A stretch of 64,000 nt of DNA from Rhizophlyctis rosea (taxonomy: Eukaryota > Chytridiomycota > Chytridiomycetes > Rhizophlyctidales > Rhizophlyctidaceae). The DNA lies in contig JADGJC010000009.1 in the NCBI GenBank assembly GCA_027596075.1, positions 62,001-126,000 of the forward strand, in the 5' to 3' direction. The position numbers were made by a program, and so were the translations under genes. Below the pieces are notes generated by a model. The model did not search any database. It was not told the origin of the DNA and saw only the letters and a list, made by a program, of their open reading frames with translations. Of the stretch, positions 13,501 through 22,867 are shown in pieces (the first letter of the stretch is position 1; every line of letters starts with the position of its first letter).

Positions 13501-13910
13501 CTTCGCATGGACCGTCCGAGCTCATGTGCTACAACCATCCAGGACTGTTTCCTCTCTTTGACTTTCATCTGCCTCTGAACCGCGTCAATGAGGAGAGCTT
13601 CTTCGTCTGGTGACCACGGCTTTGACGGACTTGCCGATTGTTCGAGCTGTTTGGGAGAGTCTGGCAATGGACTGGGTTGTTTGGTGTTCTGCCTGCCCAC
13701 AGCAGGGGCTTCGATGGGGGCTTCAACATCCCCGCTTGCGGATGGTCGGTCTGGTGTTCCGCAGAAGGTGGCAATCGGCAGAGTTCTTACATGCACTGGG
13801 AGAGTGACATTTTCGGAGTAGAGAACGCGAAGATTATTGGAATGTCCAAGACTGGCTGCACCACAAATTGATCGTCGTAGTAAAGTGGGGACAGCCGAGT
13901 ACATTTTCAC
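10583..13910 (-). CDS. Myb-array protein A (type I), about 15 Myb/SANT repeats
   Basis: Exon 1 is 11783..13910 and exon 2 is 10583..11715; a 67-nt intron (GTAGGT..TATAG) joins them in phase 1 to give 1086 aa. Ten Myb-like repeats lie in exon 1 (starting KPWSPDEEAL, KPWTKKEDEL, KAWTFWEDEA and so on) and five in exon 2, the last being the divergent EWSEAETRLLELL type shared by every family member. Each repeat keeps the first Trp, the ED pair, and a G-R-S..I..R(W/L) recognition helix. The fifth repeat has lost its middle. The N-terminus (MKMYSAVPTLLRRSICGAA) is basic and lacks acidic residues, like a mitochondrial presequence. Nucleic-acid binding is inferred from the domain; target and compartment are unknown. 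Confidence 0.85.
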
Positions 13911-14640
13911 TTTTCACTGCAAGGAAGGACTGTTCGGCTTGGTATGCATCAACCGTCGAGCCCTGCAACCATTCTTAGCCAAAGTCATGACCAGGGCAAG
14001 AATCATTAACTGAACCTTGCGACAAGTGCAAATAGTAGCGAGAGTTTTACAGTTTGAAAGAAGATACGATTTTGGGAAGTCCAAGTATGGCTTAGGGTAA
14101 TTAGGCACTCATTGCTTCCTTGGCAAGTTGGAATGTTCACAAATCCCTTGTTGTTTGATGCGCCAAAGCGAATGAACTGCGCAGGACGCGGCAGGAGCTT
14201 GGATTCTTGCACCAGCCACGGGTCTTAGGCCTACGCAAATTCGATGCATGGACCAGGCCAGAGAATTTCGTATGAAGTGCTCAAAGTCCACAAGTGGGTG
14301 AAAGCAAAGAAACAAATATGTATTGTTATACTCTATAACGTTATTTGGTACAACATTTGGGGGCCGTCCACTCCGAAGCGAGTAGGTGGCAATACAGTTG
14401 CAAATTCAGGGTCATCTGCGAATATCAAATATCGGGTGCACAAGAAGAGATGGATGTATTGACTTGACCTACGTCTGTGACTCTACAAATTGGTGTAGGA
14501 CATACTATCGTTATAAATCACATCATAAGCTCAATCGTCTGAAAAGATGTGGTAGGTCAGAATGCGCCGAATATGCTGCACAAAAAAGTCCCACATGATG
14601 ACCGAAACAAACTAACCTTAAAAGTTTTCGTGGTCAACTG
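13911..14640. other. Intergenic between Myb genes A and B, promoter of A
   Basis: 730 bp holding the 5' flank of A, including the shared element at 14214-14223, and the 3' flank of B. No ORF worth calling. Confidence 0.5.
14214..14223 (-). promoter_or_regulatory. Shared Myb-array upstream element (gene A)
   Basis: Read on the gene strand, ACCCGTGGCT lies 304 bp before the ATG of A, within AAGACCCGTGGCTGGT. The same ten bases, in the same orientation, precede D, E and G. It may be a transcription-factor site or a remnant of common ancestry. Confidence 0.5.
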
Positions 14641-16833
14641 TTAAGTCAAATCGCTCGCAGAAGGTTGTCTTGGCACGTCCAGAGTCAATGCGGCAATCTT
14701 AGTTTCCACATCCGAAGAAGCACGACCGATCTTACGAGCAATAGCTGACACAACAAGTTCCCGACCCAACTCCCGCGCCGTCTCCACCAGTAAACATAGC
14801 AGGCGTACCTCCGCTTCCGACCAACCTCTGATTGCTGTTCTCATCTGAATGTAGTTGGCCCGTTGTCTGACGCTTGCTGGCGTCCGCCCAAGCTCCTTCC
14901 CTATTTGCGTCCACCTCCGTCCCGTATCAGCATTCCGTCGTGCAATGATGAGAGCATCTTCTTCGGGGGTGTACCGCTTGACATCGCATTCTGTGACAAA
15001 TGAGCTCGAGTTTTCAAGAAGTGCCGCTACCGCCGGGGATGACCGCACGAGGAAATTCCATCTCATCCGGACGCTGGATTTGGGTCGCTTCATCACCCTC
15101 CCAATTCTGATCCAACCCAGTTTGCCCGTAACGAGCTTCATGAGGCAATTGTCTTCCTCAGCAGTGAAACGTCGGTTTGTGCGGGAACATATGAATGGGG
15201 TATTGATCTTCGGTTGCGATTCCAGCTCTTGTCCAGTCACATCAATTCCCTTGCCACCGTTCCCATCGCATCCCTCCTTCCAGGTCCCTTTCTTCTGCCC
15301 TTTTGATGTCTTGGCATCACCAACCACCACAGGTTCCTCCGTTTTCCTATCATCAGAAAGATGATGTGTTGTGATATGTTGACGAGCAATTGGATCGTTA
15401 TCAGGGTGACGGGGTGTGCTGCACTTGCGAGTGTTGTTGGCATCCGCCAATATCTCCCGCGGTCCAACCGAAGCTACAGATTGAGATGCATTTGCTTTGG
15501 CGGAAGATGATGGGTTCTTCCTTTTTTTCTTCAGCAACCAATAACGCATTTCCGCACTTTTCGCTGAGCACCCCAGGACGCGCGCCACCGTTTCCCACAT
15601 ACTGAATCTCCTCTCGGTTTGAAATTCCGCAACAAGGGCTTGGAGAAGCTGGTCCTCCTCCGGCTTCCATGTCCTGCGACGCGCTTTATCGTCGGAAAGT
15701 TTCAACCATTGATGGTAAGCTGCGGTGGGAGAACGTCCAAGCTGATCGGCTATTGGTTTCCAGTCCATCCTCCCTTCCCTCCCTTTCTGCTCCATAGCAA
15801 TTTTCAAAAGAAGTGCATTCTCCGGTTCTGTCCAGAGATCTGCCCGAGGTGATACTAATTCACCACCATCTTGCATTTGCCTTCTGATCTGAACCCAACG
15901 TCTTCGTATGGCCATGACATCCCGCCCGAGCCGCCCTCCCAAACTGTCCCAATGAACCTTTGTCCTTTCCGTCCTGCCTTTCATCCCATGTTCCCGTATC
16001 AAATCATCTTCTTGCTCCGTCCATGAAGGAAGGCTGAAGGGCACATGGGGGACAGCTCCTCCCTCGCGAAGCCGTCGCCACCTCCTCCTGAGAGCTGCTG
16101 GGGACCGTCCAAACTGCTGGCTGAGCGCCTTGAAATCATCCCGCCCGTGCTCGTGCCGATGCTCTATGATTGCACTGATCAACGAACAATCTTCATCAAC
16201 AGACCATATTTTGCGATGGCCGTGAGAAACCGGAATGCGAGAACGGAAGGTTGGGCGTAGGGTGGTACCGATTATCCTTCGGAATCGGTTGACGACACTC
16301 TGCACAGATCTCCCAAGACGTTTCGCCACACATCTCCACCGGTCCCTTGATCCCATCCTGATAGCTTCCGCAACTGCCTTGAGTAGTCGCCCATCCTCTT
16401 GTACTGTCCATGGTTCATCATTGTGTTCCGGAACTGTGGATTCCATCATACGGCTGAGCTTGGATTGTACACTTCGCATCGAGCGCCCGAGTTCACGTGC
16501 TATGCAGACCCATAACTGCTTTCCCTTGATCCCCACGTATCTGCGGACTGCCGCAACCAGAGCCGCTTTCTCGTAAGCCGTCCAGGGTTTCTTACGTTTT
16601 GACAGGTCATGATCATTTCCTGTACGCGAAGAACTTTGTTCAGGAAGATCGACTGCTGGTAGTGGGTGCGTGCCTTCCTTCTTTGACTCTTTTGAATTTG
16701 GCATTGTAGTGTTGGATGGCCGAGTTATAACGGTAAGTGAACGGTGTTTGGGACGAATTGGGATTAAGAATTGATGTATTGAGCCGCCTCTGGTAGGGTT
16801 CATGCATATTGGTAGCACCAGTTTGAAGAACAT
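14641..16833 (-). CDS. Myb-array protein B (type II), nine Myb/SANT repeats
   Basis: Single exon, 730 aa. The start MFFKLVLPICMNPTRGG (16833) is chosen over the ATG 45 nt upstream because it aligns with the N-terminus of paralogue F (MFVKPLLPLSLITTGGS). Six repeats come first (KPWTAYEKAA, EPWTVQEDGR, KIWSVDEDCS, PSWTEQEDDL, DLWTEPENAL, RTWKPEEDQL). A Ser/Thr-rich linker of about 120 residues follows, then three repeats (RRFTAEEDNC, KRYTPEEDAL, RGWSEAEVRL). Type II members lack the expanded run of about 53-aa middle repeats found in type I and also lack the type I intron. The N-terminus is rich in Lys/Arg and almost free of acidic residues. It sits head-to-head with the truncated oxidoreductase copy. 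Confidence 0.85.
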   Translation of the reverse strand: MFFKLVLPICMNPTRGGSIHQFLIPIRPKHRSLTVITRPSNTTMPNSKESKKEGTHPLPAVDLPEQSSSRTGNDHDLSKRKKPWTAYEKAALVAAVRRYVGIKGKQLWVCIARELGRSMRSVQSKLSRMMESTVPEHNDEPWTVQEDGRLLKAVAEAIRMGSRDRWRCVAKRLGRSVQSVVNRFRRIIGTTLRPTFRSRIPVSHGHRKIWSVDEDCSLISAIIEHRHEHGRDDFKALSQQFGRSPAALRRRWRRLREGGAVPHVPFSLPSWTEQEDDLIREHGMKGRTERTKVHWDSLGGRLGRDVMAIRRRWVQIRRQMQDGGELVSPRADLWTEPENALLLKIAMEQKGREGRMDWKPIADQLGRSPTAAYHQWLKLSDDKARRRTWKPEEDQLLQALVAEFQTERRFSMWETVARVLGCSAKSAEMRYWLLKKKRKNPSSSAKANASQSVASVGPREILADANNTRKCSTPRHPDNDPIARQHITTHHLSDDRKTEEPVVVGDAKTSKGQKKGTWKEGCDGNGGKGIDVTGQELESQPKINTPFICSRTNRRFTAEEDNCLMKLVTGKLGWIRIGRVMKRPKSSVRMRWNFLVRSSPAVAALLENSSSFVTECDVKRYTPEEDALIIARRNADTGRRWTQIGKELGRTPASVRQRANYIQMRTAIRGWSEAEVRLLCLLVETARELGRELVVSAIARKIGRASSDVETKIAALTLDVPRQPSASDLT

Positions 16834-17153
16834 GATAGGGTCTGTCAAAACTTTTTCTAACTGTTGAAGAAGTGGCAATACTGCACAAAGTTGAAGTTAT
16901 GTTATCGCCTCAGCCGTCCCGCACCCCAGATTCCAACAGGTTGCATTCCCACACCTTTAAATTGACTAGTTTTGACTGAAGATATATCCTGGTGGCGGTT
17001 ATTCAGGTAATGAGATATCGAGCTCTATGGGTTGTATGGACTCTTGAGGGGCACTCAAATGATCGTTCACTGCATCATCGTGTACAGTTTGAGTTTAAAT
17101 CGTCTCGAGCAAACCGCAAGGGTCCAACCATCGGCGGGAGCAGGCGGCCTCCT
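16834..17153. other. Intergenic upstream of Myb gene B
   Basis: Divergent promoter region between B and the truncated oxidoreductase duplicate. It shares only weak similarity with the equivalent region upstream of F (28516-28830); the shared ACCCGTGGCT element was not seen. Confidence 0.45.
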
Positions 17154-17547
17154 TGTCATACTCGGCCGTCGGGCCGTCGGCCGGTGCGCAGAGACTGCGC
17201 GTTCCCGTGGCCAAAAATGGATCTAACCCAGTTGGAAATTTCCTCCCTTCCCCTCTTTCCTCCCCTCGTCATCTCTCATTTCGAAACAAGTCATCTCACT
17301 TCCCACCCAACAATGTCCCCACCAATCAAAGTGGGAATAATAGGCTACGGCTTCTCCACAAAATGCTTCCACCTCCCTTACATCCTCCCCAACCAAGATC
17401 TCCACCTCCACGCATTCCTCCAACGTGCCCCGACCCCTGCCGACGTCAAAGGTCCCTGGGGTCACTGCACCATCGACTTTCCCCAAGCAAAGCATTACAA
17501 AACCCCCGATGAGTTCTTTGCGGATAAGGAGATTGAGTTGGTGGTAG
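17154..17547 (+). pseudogene. Truncated duplicate of the Gfo/Idh/MocA oxidoreductase 5' end
   Basis: This about 390-bp segment matches 28831-29221. It includes the GC-rich 5' leader (CGGCCGTCGGGCCGTCGGCC, then the inverted repeat around GAGACTGCGC) and the first 78 or so codons from ATG 17313, with the NAD-binding start KVGIIGYGFSTKCFHLPYI. Similarity stops inside the first coding exon at about 17547, where the sequence becomes the antisense 3' end of Myb gene C. The frame runs on to 17687 as nonsense. Most differences from the intact gene look synonymous. The catalytic half is missing, so it cannot encode the enzyme. Confidence 0.85.
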
Positions 17548-19161
17548 TCTCTGGACCTTCCAATCCTTCGGAAGGTCCACCCATGATCTCTCCCACAAAA
17601 TTACTACCATCGTCGATACCACCAGGTGCAAGCTTTCGGATGGCGTTTTGGTCTCGAAGCAGTCGGCATCTCCTTTCCACATCGTGACGGGAACGGCCCA
17701 GCCTTTCTGCCACCGAAAGGTAAATCGCCAGTCTGCTCGAGTTCCCACCCTCCACCATAGCATTCCGAACAATACGGTCCTCATCCGGCGTCCACTCTTT
17801 ACGAATTACTCCTTCCTCTGTTCCCTTTTGAAGCTTGCGCACCCTTTGTTGAATTGCCCGCACAGAACGTCCAGTTAGACTGACCAGATCCCCCATGTTT
17901 GCGATCTGTCCCATTCTTGTATTGTACTTGACTGTCTGCAAAAGTCCTTCTTCCTCATCCTGTGTCCAGTATCTGCTTGGAGCTGTTGTGGACTCCCCTC
18001 GCCGCAGTTTGAGCAACCTCCCCCGAATTGTCTTTTCAGAACGGCCCATCCGCTTGACAAGGTTTTCCAAGTTTGTGACCGAATTGTTCCGGGTGTCGTA
18101 TTGGACCATCTCCATCAGGCATTGATCTTCTCCATCCCCCCAGGGTTTGTGCGCCTTTCCTAACCCTCCGGAGGGCCGAAGCTTGAGCAACCGTCTGCGA
18201 ATGGCCGTTTCCGTACGCCCCAGCTGCTCAATCAGTACCTCTATATTAACAATTTGTGCTTTTCGTGTACCCTTCCTCATATCGTATTGCAGGGTCCGCA
18301 AGAGAAAAGTCATCTTCGTCCTTGGTCCATCTCTGCATATCTCGCACAGACTTCCCTCCGGCAACAACCTGAGGACGAACCGTCTTCCACCGATTCTTCA
18401 TTGCCCATAAACTTCGACCCAGTTGCTCACCCAACTTCTCCCAGTAATTGTGCTCCTGGTTCTTCATACCCTCCATAACACTCTTCCGAAGCAGTTGATC
18501 TTCTTCATCAGTCCACGGTGGTTTGCTGATGCGTACACGAGGAATAAGCCCTGCTTTGCGCAACTTCCTCAATCTTATACGTATACCATGCGCAGATCGC
18601 CCAAACCGAGTGCCAAGCGCCTGGACATCATCCTTTACTAATACTTCCCCAAGTGATACCCGGAGTTCCGTTGTTAAGCTGGCCCACCATCTCCAACAAG
18701 GTCCTGTAGGACGCCTCCGTCCATTTCTTGGTCCGACGGGGTGTAGTAGGGTTTCTCAACTTCGCATACTTGTCACGGACACTGCGGACAGACCGACCCA
18801 TCTTGTGTGCTATATGGGCCCAAAATCGCCTCCCCTTATTGTTCTCCTGCCTTTGGACTGCAGCCATGAGACACGTCTCCTCCTCCGTAGTCCATCGATT
18901 CGTCTGGCTCAAAGACCGATGGGAATGGTATCTGGACGGTATGATACCCTGCTTGCCTGCAACGGGAGCTTCATTTGTGTCTTCCACATTTCCACCTGGC
19001 ATTGGAGTTAACGAAAGTTGGGAGGATTTGGTGCCTGGCCGAGTTGTTATGTACAAGCGAGGAGTAGTACTGCGAGGTAAGGTGTGGAAACGATTGGCTT
19101 GACTGCAACTCGTGGATGCTGAGATCAATCGTAGAAGTGAATAAAAGGAGGTAGAAGACAT
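17548..19161 (-). pseudogene. Myb-array gene C (type I), degenerate and 3'-truncated
   Basis: Begins at ATG 19161 (MSSTSFYSLLRLISASTS, homologous to the N-terminus of A) and reads through the first Myb repeat. An out-of-frame deletion near 18635 then fuses the middle of repeat 2 to the middle of repeat 3 (SISKG, then DDVQALGTRFGRSAHG in another frame). A second frameshift at about 18297-18305, beside TTTTCTCTTGCGG, separates WTKDEDD from LLRTLQYDMRKG. Four type I middle repeats follow. The gene then ends at about 17547 in the duplicated oxidoreductase fragment and has lost the whole second exon (terminal Myb repeats) found in A, E and G. Very unlikely to make a full-length protein. Confidence 0.8.
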
Positions 19162-19855
19162 CGTTCTGTTTTGGACCAAAATAAAGCGGGAAACGTGGCG
19201 GCAAGTACCAGTACTACAGGTGCCTGAAATTGCGTTTTAGCTCTATGTGCGCCACGGTCAAATGGCCGAGTAAAGCTCGGGCTGTATTACAGTTTGCATG
19301 AATATACGGTTGGTGAAAGTTGACCTTGTAACGTAGTTTAAGATGTGCAGGTCTGCACGTTCCCTCAGAACGATTCCTAAGTGGGACTAGATGTGCCAGA
19401 TGTGGGAGAGTGCAAATCATTGCTCGCATCTGAGCTTTGAAGCAGCGAAGCTTTCAGTGCCATGCCAGACGCGTGGCGCAGATGGGTGACCATGCACATT
19501 CAACCTTCCAAGTCCCCAATGCAATTAATCCATGTGCTACTTTGTGTACTTTTCAAGGCAGTCTTCTTGTTGAACTACCATTCACTCATGCACGTTTTCG
19601 ATAGCTCATCCATAGTTGGTCAGGATAATTGATAACTGAACACAGGCTGACGTCTCGATGCATTGAAAAAGGTGCACAGTTGGGTGGTGCAAGACACGAC
19701 TTGGTGACTATCCATTAACAATGTTGATTGAGCGCATATATTAGCTGCCGCTATGTATCTTTACAAAGTATTGTATTGTCAGACTCCTCTAATGGTATGC
19801 GTTGAGTGAGCTGCCCATTGCAACAGAAAACAAGGCTGAAGCGCTTACCTGGTGT
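19162..19855. other. Intergenic between Myb genes C and D
   Basis: 694 bp, the 5' flank of C and 3' flank of D. A partial resemblance to the shared element (GCCACGG near 19248) was noted but is too short to count. No ORF called. Confidence 0.4.
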
Positions 19856-22042
19856 TCAAAAACGTCTGTAAGGAGTTTTTTCTCCAGAAGCATGAAGGTA
19901 GGTCTTATGAGTTGTCTTCTGGTTGTCCCCATTGTTCGCCTTCCGTTGTCTTGAGAGCTCTAGACTAGACAATATCTTCTTCACTTCAGACACCGGACGG
20001 CCGAACTTGCGGGCGATTCCTGACGACTGGAGTTCCCGACCTAGTTCTTGCGCAGTTTCAATAAGTAGAGTCAGCAGCCGTACTTCCGCTTCCGAGTACG
20101 AGTCTGTGGCCCTCGGAGTCTGCAGATAGTTTACCCAGCGATGTGCAATGCATTCTCCATTACGCCCAAGCTCCTTCCCAATCAGGCTCCACCTCCTCCC
20201 TATCTCCGCAACCCGTTGGACAATGATATCATCTTCAGAGGAGGTGAACGGCTTGCGTGTGCGCTTCGTGGTATGAGGTTTCACACCGTCGAGCGCGGGA
20301 AAGGTTCGCTGAGGCCTATTGGGAAATTCCCAACGTTGACGTATGCTGGACTTGTTTCGATTCAATTCCCGCCCGATTCTGGTCCAACCCAGTCCTTCAC
20401 CGACCCGCTGAATGATATGTCTGTCTTCTTCCTTTGTGAATCTTCGTTTGAGCATTAACGTGTGGATGGCGTCAACGTTGCAGGCAGTGCGTGTAGTGTC
20501 CTCTCCTCCGTCAGAGTTCAGCCCATTTGAGTGAACGTCAGTGATTTCATACCCCTTCTCCCATTGCCCCAAATTGGCGTTCTCCATTCCTTTCCCAAAT
20601 CTACCCAACCCATGGTAACCCGTTGCTTCGTCAACATTTCCCCAAGACTCAACACACCTAATCGGGGAATTGTTGCCGGGTGCATGTAAGGTGGATTTTT
20701 TGAGTCTACTGTACCGCGTCCGTACATTCTGAGCGGACCGTTGGAGTGCTTGAGCTACCGCATTCCACATTTCGGATTTGTTTCCGGTTTGGGCTTCAGC
20801 AACGGTGCGGAGGAGTAGATTGTCCTCTTCAGCAGTCCAGCTTGTGTACCAAACTATGTCTGTTCTTGACTTCCGAAGTTTTTCCCACTGGCCTCGAATG
20901 GCGCGCACAGACCGTCCCAGTTGATCAGCTATTGTAATCCAGTTGATGCTACAACCTCCCTTCTCCTCCAAACTAGCGCCTAGTCCCTTCTGCTCCGAAA
21001 CACTTCGCAGTAGAAACGCCTTTTCTGGTTCCGACCATCGGGAGAAATTGGCAGCCATAGGATCTCCTTGTGTGCGCATCCGTCGTCTGAGCAATTTCCA
21101 GCGTTGTCGTATTTGCCCCTCATCCCGTTCAAGCCGCCGACCCAGTTCGTCCCAAAAGTCCTTCTTGCCCTCCTTTCTACCCTCCAACACACCGTCCCGT
21201 ATATATGCATCTTCCTGAAGTGTCCTTCGCCTGGCACTGACGGACAGGTGGGGAACTGCACCACCTTTGTGTAGCAGTCGCCACCTGATTTTGATTGCTG
21301 AAGGGGACCGCCCAAACTGGTAGCCGAGACCATCAAAATCCTCACGTCTGTTCGATTTCCGATGCTCAATGATTGCACTGATAAGCACCGTGTCCTCATC
21401 CCTTGTCCACCTTTTATTCTCGCGATCAGAACCTGATACCCAAAATCGTCGAGATAACCGTGGGGCAATGCCAAGAATCTTTCGATACCGCTGTCGTACA
21501 TTTTCCATGGTCCGCCCAAAATGCTTGCCTATATAATTCCAACTCGGTCTGATCCCCTTTTGAACAGTCTCCGCGATCATCTTCAATAACAGCTCATCGT
21601 CATCATTTGTCCATGGACGGCATTCAGCAACCTGAGGGTTCTTCAAACTCGTAAACTTCCATTGTACACTCCGTCTTGATCGCCCCAATTTCTCCGCTAC
21701 ATTCGCCCAAAATGGCATTCCCCTCACTGGCTCTTGATATCTAGCTGCAGCCATGACCAATGCTTCCTCCTCGGCAGTCCAGCGTTTCTGTTCTTTACGA
21801 GTCCGGTTGAGTTGAGTGAGTGTTGTCACCGGCTTCATACGATTCTGTTCACCAAGTTTCAAAGGAAGGGACCGGGGCTCGCTTGCGGGGACAGACTGTC
21901 CCAAGCATGTTGTTATTTGCTTGGAAGCAACTGTAGTCAGGTTCAGATACGGAAGTTGGGGAGGAATCGAGACCCAGGAATGTTGAACTCTGACCCTTTT
22001 GGTGATAGTTATGCACCGCATTAGCAGCCGTTTGCAGATCAT
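19856..22042 (-). CDS. Myb-array protein D (type II), nine Myb/SANT repeats
   Basis: Single exon, 728 aa from ATG 22042 (MICKRLLMRCITITKRVRVQ); an in-frame ATG 93 nt upstream exists, but this start gives an N-terminus like those of the paralogues. Repeats begin KRWTAEEEAL, RPWTNDDDEL, KRWTRDEDTV, RRTLQEDAYI (first Trp lost), SRWSEPEKAF and TSWTAEEDNL. After a linker come RRFTKEEDRH, KPFTSSEDDI and the terminal DSYSEAEVRLLTLLI. The order matches B and F. The N-terminus is strongly basic with hydrophobic and hydroxylated residues and no acidic residue in the first 40, as in mitochondrial presequences. No frameshift, so probably functional. Confidence 0.85.
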   Translation of the reverse strand: MICKRLLMRCITITKRVRVQHSWVSIPPQLPYLNLTTVASKQITTCLGQSVPASEPRSLPLKLGEQNRMKPVTTLTQLNRTRKEQKRWTAEEEALVMAAARYQEPVRGMPFWANVAEKLGRSRRSVQWKFTSLKNPQVAECRPWTNDDDELLLKMIAETVQKGIRPSWNYIGKHFGRTMENVRQRYRKILGIAPRLSRRFWVSGSDRENKRWTRDEDTVLISAIIEHRKSNRREDFDGLGYQFGRSPSAIKIRWRLLHKGGAVPHLSVSARRRTLQEDAYIRDGVLEGRKEGKKDFWDELGRRLERDEGQIRQRWKLLRRRMRTQGDPMAANFSRWSEPEKAFLLRSVSEQKGLGASLEEKGGCSINWITIADQLGRSVRAIRGQWEKLRKSRTDIVWYTSWTAEEDNLLLRTVAEAQTGNKSEMWNAVAQALQRSAQNVRTRYSRLKKSTLHAPGNNSPIRCVESWGNVDEATGYHGLGRFGKGMENANLGQWEKGYEITDVHSNGLNSDGGEDTTRTACNVDAIHTLMLKRRFTKEEDRHIIQRVGEGLGWTRIGRELNRNKSSIRQRWEFPNRPQRTFPALDGVKPHTTKRTRKPFTSSEDDIIVQRVAEIGRRWSLIGKELGRNGECIAHRWVNYLQTPRATDSYSEAEVRLLTLLIETAQELGRELQSSGIARKFGRPVSEVKKILSSLELSRQRKANNGDNQKTTHKTYLHASGEKTPYRRF

Positions 22043-22867
22043 GGCATCAGGTTTGCGGTGATGTGTCGCGGAACGGGGTGGTTGTGCTGAATATATGAGC
22101 TGTGTCATCATCTCAGCATGTGCCGCACCCGGCACTCAATGTGATACTGCATTCCTCCCCACCTCTGTGACTGCCCCGAAGCTTGTAGAAAATAGCCGTT
22201 ATTGAGGCAGTGAGAATTTGGCATACGTGGGTAGTATTGAATTTTGGTTGAAAGTTGATCAGTCACCAAGTTCACCACCTTGCCTTCCACGAGTTGAATT
22301 TGAAGGCGAAATTCAAGTCTGCTGCTGGCAGCTGCTGGCGGGCTGCTGGCATTGGCTCCCAGACGGTGGCTTAGTGAACTACCCCAGCCACGGGTTCTCA
22401 TGTGAAATTGTGAATGAAAACCCTGCTAGTGAACCTCAACAACGATGTTGCGATTATCACTTTATTGGCACCACTTGAAGAGCATCACAAACCACGTAAA
22501 TTAAGGCCTTGCTATCCGGGAATCTTTCAGTCATGCTACCATACACAGATGCATGAACAGACAGGAGTGTCCCACTGCCCATTACTGGTTTCAGTCAGGA
22601 GGGTCTACAACTTGGGCCGGACGAACCCATTGATTTTTTTGCCATTCATTGATAGTGAAATGAACAGCAACTCACGAAGGTCGTTGTACCGACAGAACCA
22701 CGCCGCTGTATTGACTGAAATGGGTATTGAACAATGAACATATCGACTCCTTGTACCCCCCTCCTTCGCATATTGAATATCTTATGGTGTCCAGAAATAC
22801 CTACGGGCCGATGGTTAGCAAGCGGGCAAATCTTGCAAATAGTCATACAAAAATCAGCTCACTTGGG
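22043..22867. other. Intergenic between Myb genes D and E
   Basis: 825 bp. Holds the promoter of D with the shared element at 22386-22395 and a short CTG-rich run (about 22319-22350), plus the 3' flank of E. Confidence 0.45.
22386..22395 (-). promoter_or_regulatory. Shared Myb-array upstream element (gene D)
   Basis: ACCCGTGGCT on the gene strand, 344 bp before the ATG of D. The only type II copy with the element. Confidence 0.5.
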
